From positions 1 to 64,000 of the forward strand of contig DATFDP010000162.1 of assembly GCA_035252015.1 (NCBI GenBank): a stretch of 64,000 nucleotides of DNA, given 5' to 3'. Each line of letters opens with the position of its first letter. The first letter of the stretch is position 1. The translations under genes were made by a program, and so were the position numbers. Of this stretch, positions 9,016 through 17,605 are shown in pieces. The notes under the pieces are model-generated. The model searched no databases. It was not told where the DNA came from and saw only the letters and a program-made list of their open reading frames with translations. The DNA comes from JAICWP01 sp035252015 (GTDB taxonomy: Bacteria > Acidobacteriota > Terriglobia > Terriglobales > Acidobacteriaceae).

Positions 9016-9849
9016 ATGAAAGAGCTGCAAGCCGCAATCGAGCGCTTTTTCGCCGCGCCCAGGGACGCGCATACCCAGGAGGCGCGCCAAGCGTTCCTGG
9101 AATTCCGCGAGGCGCTGAGCCAGGGCCGCGTCCGCGCCGCCGAAAAGAAGGGTGACCGCTGGGTGGTTAACACCTGGGTGAAACAGGGCATTCTGCTCGG
9201 CTTCCGGCTGGGCGAACTGGTGGAGATGGACAGCGGCACTTCACTCTCCTTCGTGGATAAGGACACCTTTCCCCTGCACCGTTTTCATCCCGGCGACAAT
9301 GTGCGCGTAGTGCCGGGCGGATCTTCTGTACGCCAGGGCGCTTATGTGGCGCCATCGGTCATCTGCATGCCACCCATGTACATCAATGTGGGCGCTTACG
9401 TGGACGAAGGCACGCTGGTGGATTCGCACGCCCTGGTTGGGTCCTGTGCCCAGATCGGCAAGCGCGTTCACCTGAGCGCAGCGGCGCAAATCGGCGGCGT
9501 GCTCGAGCCGGTGAACGCAGCGCCCGTGATCGTTGAAGATGATGTGCTGGTGGGCGGCAATTGTGGTGTTTACGAAGGTACTTGGGTGCGGGCGCGCGCC
9601 GTGCTGGGCGCGGGCACCATCCTGACCCGCTCCACTCCGCTTTATGACATTGTGCGCGGCGAGGTTTGTCGCGCCACCGCGGATGCCCCGCTCACTGTGC
9701 CCGAAAACGCCGTGGTTGTGCCAGGTTCGCGCGCTATCGACAAAGGCAAGGCGGCAGAGTGGAACCTGTCTCTTTACACTCCGGTAATCGTGAAGTACCG
9801 CGATGAGCGAACCGACCGGGCCATCGAACTGGAGGATCTGCTGCGCTAG
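9016..9849 (+). CDS. dapD: 2,3,4,5-tetrahydropyridine-2,6-dicarboxylate N-succinyltransferase
   Basis: A 277-residue DapD. It transfers succinyl from succinyl-CoA to tetrahydrodipicolinate in the succinylase branch of lysine/meso-diaminopimelate synthesis. The helical N-terminal domain is followed by a left-handed beta-helix of hexapeptide repeats (from N-V-R-V-V-P-G-G-S-S-V-R to the L-G-A-G-T-I-L-T region), including the P-P-M-Y-I-N-V-G-A-Y-V-D-E-G segment characteristic of DapD. GTG at 9013 is an equally possible start one codon upstream. The other pathway genes (dapA, dapB, lysC, asd) lie 6-11 kb downstream on the other strand, so it is not in one operon with them. Confidence 0.93.
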   Translation: MKELQAAIERFFAAPRDAHTQEARQAFLEFREALSQGRVRAAEKKGDRWVVNTWVKQGILLGFRLGELVEMDSGTSLSFVDKDTFPLHRFHPGDNVRVVPGGSSVRQGAYVAPSVICMPPMYINVGAYVDEGTLVDSHALVGSCAQIGKRVHLSAAAQIGGVLEPVNAAPVIVEDDVLVGGNCGVYEGTWVRARAVLGAGTILTRSTPLYDIVRGEVCRATADAPLTVPENAVVVPGSRAIDKGKAAEWNLSLYTPVIVKYRDERTDRAIELEDLLR

Positions 9850-10165
9850 GAGCAGCCCTACCTCGCTGTAACCCGGTGACTTGCTACCAGTCAGTGCGCG
9901 CAGTGGCTGGGTGGTCGCTGACTCTTAACAGCTCGGGATTTCCGTCCATAGCCGGATTTTAGGTGTATATTGTGGGCACTCAGGATGGCTAGGGGTCCCG
10001 TTTGGAGAGTTTGGCATCTGACACGGATTCCCCACAAAAATCCAGAAGTTCGGCGCTATACGTGGGAGAGCCATGCAGGATGCCTGTACCACAAGCCGAG
10101 CGACGCCAGGCACCAATAACTGTTGATGCTTAGCGACTTCTCCGGCTTCACGGGGGGATACGCTA
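9850..10165. other. Intergenic, no gene recognised
   Basis: A 316-bp gap between dapD and korA. It probably holds the korA promoter. No RNA gene, repeat or convincing terminator was recognised; a short minus-strand open frame here has no recognisable protein. Confidence 0.5.
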
Positions 10166-11953
10166 ATGAGGCAGACCTTCGCTGTAGGTATTGGGGGCGC
10201 TGCCGGCCAGGGTGTGGCCACGCCCGGCGACATTTTTGCCAGGATCTTCAGCCGGCGGGGCCTGCACCTGAACGCCTACAACGCCTATCAGTCAATTATC
10301 CGGGGCGGCCATACATTTCTCACCATTCGAACCGGTCCTGAACGAGTGACCAACATGGGGGACCGCATTGATCTGCTAATTCCCCTGAATCAGGACAGCA
10401 TGGACCGTCACCTCGGCCTGCTCACGGCCGGGGCCGCTTGCATTTACAACGCTGACACCATCAAGCCGGGCGCCGCGGCGGGCGGCGTGCAGATGTGCCC
10501 GCTTCCGGTTTCGAAACTGGCCGACATCAGCCGCAACAAGGTGGCCCAGAATACGCTAGCCATCGGCGCCGGGCTCAGCATGATGGGCATCAGCTTCCAG
10601 GCGCTGCAGGAGATACTCACCGAGCAGTTCAAGAAAAAGGGTGAGGCGGTGGTGGCAGAAAACGTCGCCGTGGCGCGAGCTGGATACGAGTTCGCCAACG
10701 CGAACTTCAAACCCTTCGACCATCCGGTTCCCATGACGGAAAATCGCTATGCCGTGCTGAGCGGCAACACTGCGATGGCGATGGGTGGGGCTGCAGCGGG
10801 CGTGAAGTTTTACTGCGCCTATCCCATGAGTCCCTCCACCGGCGTTCTGCACTGGATGGCGGGACACGCGCGCAAGGCCGGCATCATGGTGCGGCAGGTG
10901 GAAGATGAGATCGGTGTGATCAACATGGCCATTGGCGCAGCCCACGCCGGGGTGCGCTCCATGTGTGCCACCTCCGGCGGCGGATTTGCTCTGATGAGCG
11001 AAGGCCTGGGTCTCTCGGCCATGATGGAAACTCCGGTGGTTGTGATTGACTGCCAGCGCGCCGGTCCCTCCACGGGCGTTCCCACCAAGACAGAGCAGGG
11101 CGACCTGTGGCAGATGCTGGGTGCGGCCTTCGGCGATTACCCGCGGGCAATTGCTGCTCCGCTCGACATCGAGGACTGCTTCAAGGTTATTCCCGAGCTA
11201 TTCAACGTTGTGGACCGCTTCCAGTGTCCCGGCATCGTGCTTTGCGACCTTTTGTTGTCGGAAGGCCGGCTCAGCGTGGATCCCAAGGACCTGGATTTCA
11301 ACACCCTCATGGAGCGGGGCGAACTGATCACCACCGCCGATGGCAATGGATTTGATAGCGACGGAACTTACAAGCGATATCGAATAACCGAGAGCGGCAT
11401 TTCCCCGCGCGCCGTTCCCGGGGTGCCGGGCCACACCCATACCGCCGCCAGCGACGAGCACGACGAAGATGGAGTGCTGATCAGCGACGAGTTTACGAAC
11501 ACCACCAAGCGTCGCGCCATGATGGAAAAGCGCATGCGCAAGGTTGCCGGCATCGAAGCCATGGTTCCGCCGCCAACGCTGCAGGGACCGCGGGATGCCG
11601 ATGTCACCCTCATCGGCTGGGGTTCCACGAAAGGAGTGATCGAGGAGGCCTGCGAAACCTTGACCGAGCAGGGCATCTCCGCCAATCAGCTGCAGGTGCG
11701 CTGGCTGGTGCCGCTGCATGGCGACGCCATTCGCGACCTGCTGCAGGGGGCGCGGCACACCATCATCGTGGAGAACAACTACAGCGGGCAGTTTGCCCGT
11801 TATCTGCGCAGTGAAACCAGCTACGTGCCCGACGGCTACATCCGCAAATACGACGGCGAACCCTTCATGCCCCACCACATTGTGGAAGCAGTAAAGGAAC
11901 AGCTGAAGGGCGAGACCAAACTTTCAGTTCCGGCCCACGAGATCATGGTTTGA
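10166..11953 (+). CDS. korA: 2-oxoacid:ferredoxin oxidoreductase, fused gamma-alpha subunit
   Basis: A 595-residue KorA-type protein. The gamma domain is N-terminal (~1-190: G-I-G-G-A-A-G-Q-G-V, R-G-G-H-T-F), followed by the alpha domain (G-N-T-A-M-A-M-G; Y-P-M-S-P-S-T; E-D-E-I-G-V-I-N-M; S-G-G-G-F-A-L-M-S-E) and a transketolase C-terminal domain. With KorB, 12 bp downstream, it forms the enzyme that decarboxylates 2-oxoglutarate or a related 2-oxoacid to the acyl-CoA and reduces ferredoxin. The ferredoxin could feed the membrane hydrogenase encoded near 46-55 kb, but this is inference. A GGGGGG stretch precedes the ATG. Substrate among 2-oxoacids is not resolved by sequence. Confidence 0.9.
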   Translation: MRQTFAVGIGGAAGQGVATPGDIFARIFSRRGLHLNAYNAYQSIIRGGHTFLTIRTGPERVTNMGDRIDLLIPLNQDSMDRHLGLLTAGAACIYNADTIKPGAAAGGVQMCPLPVSKLADISRNKVAQNTLAIGAGLSMMGISFQALQEILTEQFKKKGEAVVAENVAVARAGYEFANANFKPFDHPVPMTENRYAVLSGNTAMAMGGAAAGVKFYCAYPMSPSTGVLHWMAGHARKAGIMVRQVEDEIGVINMAIGAAHAGVRSMCATSGGGFALMSEGLGLSAMMETPVVVIDCQRAGPSTGVPTKTEQGDLWQMLGAAFGDYPRAIAAPLDIEDCFKVIPELFNVVDRFQCPGIVLCDLLLSEGRLSVDPKDLDFNTLMERGELITTADGNGFDSDGTYKRYRITESGISPRAVPGVPGHTHTAASDEHDEDGVLISDEFTNTTKRRAMMEKRMRKVAGIEAMVPPPTLQGPRDADVTLIGWGSTKGVIEEACETLTEQGISANQLQVRWLVPLHGDAIRDLLQGARHTIIVENNYSGQFARYLRSETSYVPDGYIRKYDGEPFMPHHIVEAVKEQLKGETKLSVPAHEIMV

Positions 11954-11965
11954 GGAGAAGAGAAG

Positions 11966-12859
11966 ATGGCGACGGTGGCAGCCTCCAAGCAGCTGGTGAT
12001 GGCGGATTTGAAGGGCAAGGTAGATCCCGACTGGTGTCCGGGTTGTGGCGATTTCGGCGTGCTGGCTGCGGTCCAGAAAGCCCTGGTTGAACTGCAGATA
12101 CCCAATCATGAAGTGGTGACCATAAGCGGCATCGGCTGCTCCTCCAACTTTCCCGGATTCATCAACACCTATGGCATGCACACCCTGCATGGCCGGGCGT
12201 TGGCGGTGGCCACCGGCGTCAAGCTTGCCAACCATGGGTTGACCGTATTAGTCACGGGCGGGGATGGCGACGGCTTCGGCATCGGCGGCAACCACTTCCT
12301 GCACACCATGCGCCGCAATGTTGACCTGCTTTACATTGTCATGGACAACCAGATTTACGGGCTCACCACCGGCCAGACCTCGCCCACCAGCCGCGTTGGC
12401 ATGAAAACCAAGAGCATGCCGTTCGGCAATATCGAATCGCCGGTTAACCCGGTTTTACTGGCCCTGGCCGCTGGCGCCACCTTTGTGGCCCGCGGCTTCA
12501 GCGGCGAGCAGAAGCACCTGACTGAACTGATCAAGCAGGGCATCGAACACCAGGGTTTTTCCTTCCTGGATGTGTTCAGCCCGTGCGTTACCTACAATCA
12601 CGACAACACTTACCAGTGGTTCCGTCCGCGGGTTAAAAAGCTCGAGGACGACCCAGCCTATGACGCCAGCGACTGGATGGCCGCAATGGAGAAGTCGCTG
12701 CTCTGGGGAGATGCCATCCCGATTGGAAAATTTTTTGAGCGCACCGACCTGCCCAGCCTGCACGCTGCCGAGCCGGTGCTGAACCAGGGTCCACTGGTGA
12801 ACCAGACCCCGCGTGTGGCGCCTGACATCGCGCGTTCCTTCATTGAGGAGTTGATGTAA
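11966..12859 (+). CDS. korB: 2-oxoacid:ferredoxin oxidoreductase, beta subunit
   Basis: A 297-residue TPP-binding beta subunit. Cysteines for the single [4Fe-4S] cluster are in W-C-P-G-C-G, G-I-G-C-S-S and S-P-C-V-T-Y. The TPP/Mg motif is G-G-D-G-D-G-F-G-I-G-G-N-H-F followed by D-N-Q-I-Y-G-L-T-T-G-Q. It partners KorA directly upstream (GAGGAGAAGAG Shine-Dalgarno in the 12-bp gap). Length is normal for KorB. Confidence 0.92.
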   Translation: MATVAASKQLVMADLKGKVDPDWCPGCGDFGVLAAVQKALVELQIPNHEVVTISGIGCSSNFPGFINTYGMHTLHGRALAVATGVKLANHGLTVLVTGGDGDGFGIGGNHFLHTMRRNVDLLYIVMDNQIYGLTTGQTSPTSRVGMKTKSMPFGNIESPVNPVLLALAAGATFVARGFSGEQKHLTELIKQGIEHQGFSFLDVFSPCVTYNHDNTYQWFRPRVKKLEDDPAYDASDWMAAMEKSLLWGDAIPIGKFFERTDLPSLHAAEPVLNQGPLVNQTPRVAPDIARSFIEELM

Positions 12860-12946
12860 GCGAGCGATTTTCGTTGTGCCTTGGAGGCGACGCGCGAGAA
12901 TCGCTTCCCGTCAACAGCCGACCATTAATCTGCATCTCACTTCCTC

Positions 12947-13732
12947 ATGGACGCCCTTGCGCCCTTACTGGAGAAGACGCTTGTCCTGATCGCCCACCCC
13001 GACGATGAAGCCGTCGGCTGCGGCGCGCTGCTGCAGCGCATGAAAGAGTCGGTGGTCGTTTTCGCCACGGATGGAGCTCCACACGACCAATATTTCTGGG
13101 AAAAGGCAGGCTCGCGCGAAGCTTACGCCGATTTGCGTCGCCAAGAGGCTCGCGCGTCCCTGGGCTTGGCCGGCGTGCGCCATATCGAATTTCTGCAAGC
13201 CGGCGAAGGCTGGTTTACCGACCAGGAACTGTTTCGCTGCCTGGCGCCCGCACTGGAGAGTCTTTCCGCGCTGGTTCGGCGGTGTAGTCCGCGGGCTTTG
13301 CTGACCCTAGCCTATGAGGGCGGCCACCCCGACCACGACAGTTGCAGTTTTCTGACCTCGGTGCTGGCGCGCAGTTTGTCCCTGCCAGCCTGGGAAATGC
13401 CGCTTTACTTCCGCCGAACCGATGGCGCTGCTCTGTGCCAGCAGTTCCGGTTGCTGAACGGCACGGAAGTTGCCCTGCAGCCGACCGAACAAGAGCAGAA
13501 AACCAAGCGCGAAATGCTGGCCGCTTATGCCTCGCAGGGAGAAGTGCTGAAGCAGTTCAGCGCGGCTACGGAGTGGTTCCGGCCGCAGGCTGTGTACGAC
13601 TACTCGCAGCCGCCACACACCGGCGTGCTCAACTACGAAGCCTGGGGCTGGCCTATCAAGGGCAGCGAAGTCAGTGCCGCGTTCGCCAGTTTTCTGCAAT
13701 CGGCGGAGCTTGCTTCCGCCTCGCGCTCATGA
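12947..13732 (+). CDS. PIG-L/LmbE family deacetylase
   Basis: A 261-residue protein with the zinc site A-H-P-D-D-E near residue 17 and H-P-D-H near residue 125, typical of LmbE/PIG-L N-acetylglucosaminide deacetylases. Cytoplasmic, no signal peptide. Its stop overlaps the start of the glycosyltransferase gene (ATGA at 13729-13732), so the two probably act on one glycoconjugate, for example deacetylating a GlcNAc-containing intermediate. BshB/MshB-type roles in thiol synthesis are an alternative. Confidence 0.82.
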   Translation: MDALAPLLEKTLVLIAHPDDEAVGCGALLQRMKESVVVFATDGAPHDQYFWEKAGSREAYADLRRQEARASLGLAGVRHIEFLQAGEGWFTDQELFRCLAPALESLSALVRRCSPRALLTLAYEGGHPDHDSCSFLTSVLARSLSLPAWEMPLYFRRTDGAALCQQFRLLNGTEVALQPTEQEQKTKREMLAAYASQGEVLKQFSAATEWFRPQAVYDYSQPPHTGVLNYEAWGWPIKGSEVSAAFASFLQSAELASASRS

Positions 13733-14805
13733 ACTCACTGCGCATTCTTTACATCGCTTACCCCCTGCTGCCGGTTACGGAGGCAAGCGCAGGCGGAGCC
13801 GAGCAGATGCTGCGCGTCACCGAGCGGCGGATGGTCCAGCGGGGCCACTGCACCATAGTGGCCGCCTGCGACGGATCGCAGCCGGCAGGCGAGCTGCTGC
13901 CCACCGGCGCTGCTGCCGAGCAGGCCGATGCCTTCGCCCAGCGGGATTCCGAGCATAACGCGTGCATCCTGCAGTTCCTCGCACGCCGGCAGAGAACGCG
14001 ACGGCATTTTCATCTGACCCACGACATGAGCGGCACCTTCTGGCCGCAGGCCGCTGCCTTCAGCATGCCAGTGCTGGCCACGCTGCACCTGCCGCAGTCC
14101 TTCTACCCGCAGCACATGTTCGAAAATATTCCGGTGAACGTCTGTTTCAACTGCGTTTCAGAATCGCAAGCTCGTACCTTTGCCGGCCTGCCGCGGCTCA
14201 TGGGCGTGGTGCACAATGGCATCGAACTGGACCGCTTCCCGCTGGCATCCGGCAAGAGAACGCATCTGCTGTGGCTGGGCCGATTTTGCCAGGAAAAGGG
14301 CGCCCACTTGGCGATTCAGGCGGCAGGGAAGGCCGGGCTGTCGCTTGTTCTAGCCGGGCAGGTGTATCCCTTCAGCTATCACCAGCACTATTTCCAGCGC
14401 CAAATTGCGCCTCATCTGGACAGTGGGCCGCGTGTGCGCCTGGCGGAAGCTCCCACTGCGGCGCAGAAAATCCGGCTGCTGGGGCATGCCCGCGCATTGC
14501 TGGTGCCCAGCCTGGCCGACGAGACCAGTTCCCTGGTGGCCATGGAGGCCGCCGCCTGCGGCACGCCCGTGATTGCCTTTCGCCGCGGCGCCTTGCCGGA
14601 GGTGGTACGGCATGGCATTACGGGATTTCTGGTGGATTCGGTGGAGGAGATGGCGCAGGCGGTTGCGCGTCTGGGTGAGATCAAGTCAGTTGCCTGCCGG
14701 AGTCACGCCGAGCAGAATTTTTCCGCAGCCCGGATGGCGGAGAACTACGAGGAACTATATTTGCGGGTATTGGCGATGAGCGCAGCACACAAAAGGGCCG
14801 CATAG
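13729..14805 (+). CDS. GT4-type glycosyltransferase
   Basis: A 358-residue GT-B fold glycosyltransferase. The N-terminal half begins L-R-I-L-Y-I-A-Y-P with a G-G-A-E-Q motif; the C-terminal half has W-L-G-R-F-C-Q-E-K-G, then the E-x7-E nucleotide-sugar motif (D-E-T-S-S-L-V-A-M-E-A-A-A-C-G-T-P-V-I-A) and G-x-x-G-F-L-V. The start is the ATG that overlaps the upstream deacetylase stop; a longer frame running back to 13342 only shadows that gene. Retaining GT4 enzymes use UDP- or GDP-sugars; donor and acceptor are unknown. Confidence 0.85.
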   Translation: MNSLRILYIAYPLLPVTEASAGGAEQMLRVTERRMVQRGHCTIVAACDGSQPAGELLPTGAAAEQADAFAQRDSEHNACILQFLARRQRTRRHFHLTHDMSGTFWPQAAAFSMPVLATLHLPQSFYPQHMFENIPVNVCFNCVSESQARTFAGLPRLMGVVHNGIELDRFPLASGKRTHLLWLGRFCQEKGAHLAIQAAGKAGLSLVLAGQVYPFSYHQHYFQRQIAPHLDSGPRVRLAEAPTAAQKIRLLGHARALLVPSLADETSSLVAMEAAACGTPVIAFRRGALPEVVRHGITGFLVDSVEEMAQAVARLGEIKSVACRSHAEQNFSAARMAENYEELYLRVLAMSAAHKRAA

Positions 14806-14864
14806 AAGTCGTTGTCCTCTCCACAATCGTGTCACTGCACGAAAATCATCGGAGAAAACAACAA

Positions 14865-15081
14865 CAGCCCGAAGGGCGGAACAGCTATTAGCCCAGGGCG
14901 TCAGCCCTGGGAAAAGCGCAGAAAAAGTTCTGCCGCGCGATCCGAAAGTAGAGAGGGAGCGCGGGACGAACGTCGTCCGATTAGAGTTTTGGTGCCGCCC
15001 CTCCGGGGCTTCGCTCGTTTTGGGTCCTACACCCAGGGCTGACGCCCTGGACTAAAACCTATTCCGCCCTTGCGGGCTGAG
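14865..15081. repeat. MITE-like element with ~48-bp inverted ends, each containing two hairpins
   Basis: The left arm (14865-14911) contains AGCCCGAAGGGCGG and CCCAGGGCGTCAGCCCTGGG. The right arm (15032-15081) is its near-exact reverse complement, with CCCAGGGCTGACGCCCTGG and CCGCCCTTGCGGGCT. The centre carries a further GCCCCTCCGGGGC palindrome. No ORF inside. It occupies half of the 418-bp gap between the glycosyltransferase and dapA; the rest holds heptamer arrays. Confidence 0.75.
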
Positions 15082-15142
15082 TTGTGTGTTATGCACAAAC
15101 CTATGTAGGAAAAACAGGATGCAGCACCCCCCGGAGATTGAG

Positions 15143-15232
15143 GCCTGAATGCTGATGGCTGAATGCTGAATGCTTGTGCTTTCAGAAAGCGAATCTTAAA
15201 GGCTAAGTGCTAAATGCCAAGTGCTAATTGCC
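15143..15232. repeat. Two degenerate 7-bp tandem arrays (CYRANTN)
   Basis: Block 15143-15176 reads CTGAATG CTGATGG CTGAATG CTGAATG; block 15201-15232 reads CTAAGTG CTAAATG CCAAGTG CTAATTG. The second block includes the stop codon of dapA (15224-15226). Confidence 0.8.
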
Positions 15233-16696
15233 ACACTTCGCCACGCACTTACATTCGCTACGAATGAGGATGTTGCTCATACCGCGGGACGCGTTCCGGG
15301 CTTCCTGCACGACCGAGTACGGTCCGTGCCAGCGCGAATGAGCTTCATCGCTGCCACTGGGGTGTCCGGTGCCGTTGCGGCAAGCGCCGCAAGTCGAGCG
15401 ATGCAGCACCAGTTTGTGCGGTCCCGCCTGCCAGCTTTCATAAAGAAAAAATGTGAGAGGCGCCGGCGGCGCTTGCACTTCAGGAGTCGTCTGCACCGCC
15501 GATTCCGCCTGGGTGAGTGCCGACGACGTGGCTGGCGCTTCGTCGGCCACGGCGACGGAAGCGGCCGCGGTTTCGGCCAGAGCCTCGGCAATGCTGGAGC
15601 TGTTGTTTTCGGCAACTGCTGCCGGCGCGTCTATCACACTTTCCATCGCCATCTCTGCGGCTGCCGCCGCCGGCTCTGCCGTGTTCCCGTCAGTGCCGGA
15701 CGCAACCGCAGCTTCCACTAGTGGTGCAGGCTCAATCGCAAGGGGCTGCGCAGGAGTTGCGGCTGTTGCTGCCGCAGGACGGGACCGCCGCGGCGGCGCG
15801 GGTTCCGCTGCCTTCACTTCCAATCCCGCGCCCGTCAGCGCCTTCTCCAGCTTGGCGCGCGTGTCCTCTTTCATGCGCACCAGAGGCAGGCGGTATACTT
15901 CGCGGATTTTGCCCATCATGGCCAGCGCCGCCTTCACCGGAATGGGATTCGATTCCAGGAAATTGGCCTGCATAAGCGGCAGGTACTTGCGGTGCAGGCG
16001 CCGCGCGGTCTCCCAGTCGTTATTCAGAGCCGCCCGGGTGATCTCGGCCATCTCGCGGGGAATTTCGTTGGAGACTACGGAGATGATTCCGGCCCCGCCC
16101 AGCGAGATGACTGGCAGTGTGACTGCGTCGTCGCCCGAGAACACCAGGAAGCTGGCGGGCACAGCATTGAATACTTCCACGATCTGCCCCAAATTGCCGC
16201 TGGCTTCTTTGACGCCGATGATATTTCGGATATGTGCAAGCCGCGCCAGCGTCACCGGTTCAATGTTGGCGCCGGTTCGCCCGGGCACGTTATAAAGAAT
16301 CAGCGGCTTCTTCACCGCCTGCGCGATGGCGCGAAAGTGCTGAAACTGGCCTTCTTGCGTGGGTTTGTTGTAATAAGGCGAAGCGGTGAGGATGGCATCC
16401 ACTCCCGCACGGTCGGAGAGCACACGCGCCTTTTCGATGGCCTCACGGGTACAGTTGGAAGTCGCACCGGCCACAATGGGGACGCGACCGGCCACCACCT
16501 CCACGGTCAGTTCCACTACACGCATCCACTCCTTGCGCGAAAGCGTAGGGGTTTCCCCGGTGGTGCCGCAGGGGACCAGAAAATCAATTCCCGATTCCAC
16601 CTGCCAGGCCACCAGTTCGCGCAGTGCCGCTTCGTCCACTGCCCCATCGTGGCGAAAGGGCGTGACCAGGGCTGTGCCGCAGCCGCGTAAATTCAT
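15224..16696 (-). CDS. dapA: 4-hydroxy-tetrahydrodipicolinate synthase with C-terminal linker and Cys/His mini-domain
   Basis: 490 residues against ~295 usual. Residues 1-295 are a complete DapA TIM barrel: T-T-G-E near 45, Tyr135 (L-Y-N-V-P-G-R-T-G) and Schiff-base Lys163 (G-V-K-E-A-S-G). It condenses pyruvate with aspartate semialdehyde, the first lysine/DAP-specific step. Residues ~296-413 are an Ala/Pro-rich low-complexity linker. Residues ~414-490 form a small domain with C436-x2-C439-R-N-G-T-G-H, W-H-G-P-Y and C482-K-C484-x3-C488, which looks metal-binding. The ATG at 16696 starts the conserved fold; an upstream in-frame ATG lies in a heptamer array. dapB is upstream on the same strand. 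The extension is intact in frame, so it is a true fusion or a stop-loss extension. Confidence 0.9.
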   Translation of the reverse strand: MNLRGCGTALVTPFRHDGAVDEAALRELVAWQVESGIDFLVPCGTTGETPTLSRKEWMRVVELTVEVVAGRVPIVAGATSNCTREAIEKARVLSDRAGVDAILTASPYYNKPTQEGQFQHFRAIAQAVKKPLILYNVPGRTGANIEPVTLARLAHIRNIIGVKEASGNLGQIVEVFNAVPASFLVFSGDDAVTLPVISLGGAGIISVVSNEIPREMAEITRAALNNDWETARRLHRKYLPLMQANFLESNPIPVKAALAMMGKIREVYRLPLVRMKEDTRAKLEKALTGAGLEVKAAEPAPPRRSRPAAATAATPAQPLAIEPAPLVEAAVASGTDGNTAEPAAAAAEMAMESVIDAPAAVAENNSSSIAEALAETAAASVAVADEAPATSSALTQAESAVQTTPEVQAPPAPLTFFLYESWQAGPHKLVLHRSTCGACRNGTGHPSGSDEAHSRWHGPYSVVQEARNASRGMSNILIRSECKCVAKCGN

Positions 16697-16721
16697 AGCC
16701 TTATAGGATAAACCAAGCGGG

Positions 16722-16824
16722 AAGCACTTAGCATTTGGCACTTCGCATTTGGCTTGAAGCGATATTGCCGAGCCCAGCCATGACCGCAGCGAACAAGTGC
16801 TAAGTGCTAATCGCTAAGTGCTGC
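16722..16824. repeat. Degenerate 7-bp tandem arrays flanking the dapB-dapA spacer
   Basis: Block 16722-16755 (reverse complement GCCAAAT GCGAAGT GCCAAAT GCTAAGT) and block 16793-16824 (CTAAGTG CTAATCG CTAAGTG). The second block ends 1-2 bp from the dapB stop codon. The two blocks are in opposite orientation and could pair into a stem. Confidence 0.78.
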
Positions 16825-16825
16825 T

Positions 16826-17509
16826 TTACCGCAGTTCCCGCCATACCTCGCGGAAGTCATAAAAGCCGCTGCGGCCGACCAGCCACTCGGCGGCGCGCAC
16901 CGCGCCTTCGGCAAAGCCGCGGCGGGATTTGGCATCGTGAGCCAGGCGGATGGTGTCGTTATGCGAGTCCAGCACGATTTCATGCAGCCCAACGGTTTCG
17001 CCTTCGCGCAGAGAAACGATTTCCAGTTCCTGGCCGCCGGTTTCGTGCAGAATTTTCTGCAGCACGACCGCCGTGCCGGAAGGCGCATCTTTCTTCTGCG
17101 CGTGGTGGCGCTCCATGATTTCGCCGTTGTAGCCATGCTTGAGGGCGGCGGCAGCGACGCGGGCAACTTCGAAAAAAACGTTCACCCCGATCGAGAAATT
17201 GGAAGCATAGAGCAGGCCAATGTCGCTTTGCGTGACCAGGTCCCGGATCTTCGGCAATCTGTCATACCAGCCGGTAGTGCCAACCACAAGGTTCTTGCGG
17301 GCACGCGCGCATGCAGCGATATTCTCGAGCACGGCTTGTGGCGTGGTGAAATCAATTACCACCGCCACGTCGCGCAGTGCTTCAGTGGTGAGGCCAGCGG
17401 CGTCGCGGTTATCGGCACTACCGAGCACGCGGACATCGTGCCCGCGCTGGCGCGCCACTTCCGCCACCAGAGAGCCGGTCTTGCCGTGGCCAAGGATGAG
17501 GAGAATCAT
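16826..17509 (-). CDS. dapB: 4-hydroxy-tetrahydrodipicolinate reductase
   Basis: A 227-residue DapB, slightly shorter than the usual 240-270. It has an N-terminal Rossmann fold (I-L-G-H-G-K-T-G), the D-F-T-T-P segment and the signature E-R-H-H-A-Q-K-K-D-A-P-S-G-T-A. It reduces hydroxy-tetrahydrodipicolinate with NAD(P)H, directly after DapA in the pathway. It lies between lysC and dapA on the minus strand. Confidence 0.92.
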   Translation of the reverse strand: MILLILGHGKTGSLVAEVARQRGHDVRVLGSADNRDAAGLTTEALRDVAVVIDFTTPQAVLENIAACARARKNLVVGTTGWYDRLPKIRDLVTQSDIGLLYASNFSIGVNVFFEVARVAAAALKHGYNGEIMERHHAQKKDAPSGTAVVLQKILHETGGQELEIVSLREGETVGLHEIVLDSHNDTIRLAHDAKSRRGFAEGAVRAAEWLVGRSGFYDFREVWRELR

Positions 17510-17605
17510 TGTCCAAAGCTGAATGCTGAGTAGCTGTCTAGCTTACTAGCGAATCGCAGTAATCCGCTCAGGCGTTAGCAAATCAGCCAGCGAATCAGCC
17601 AGCTA

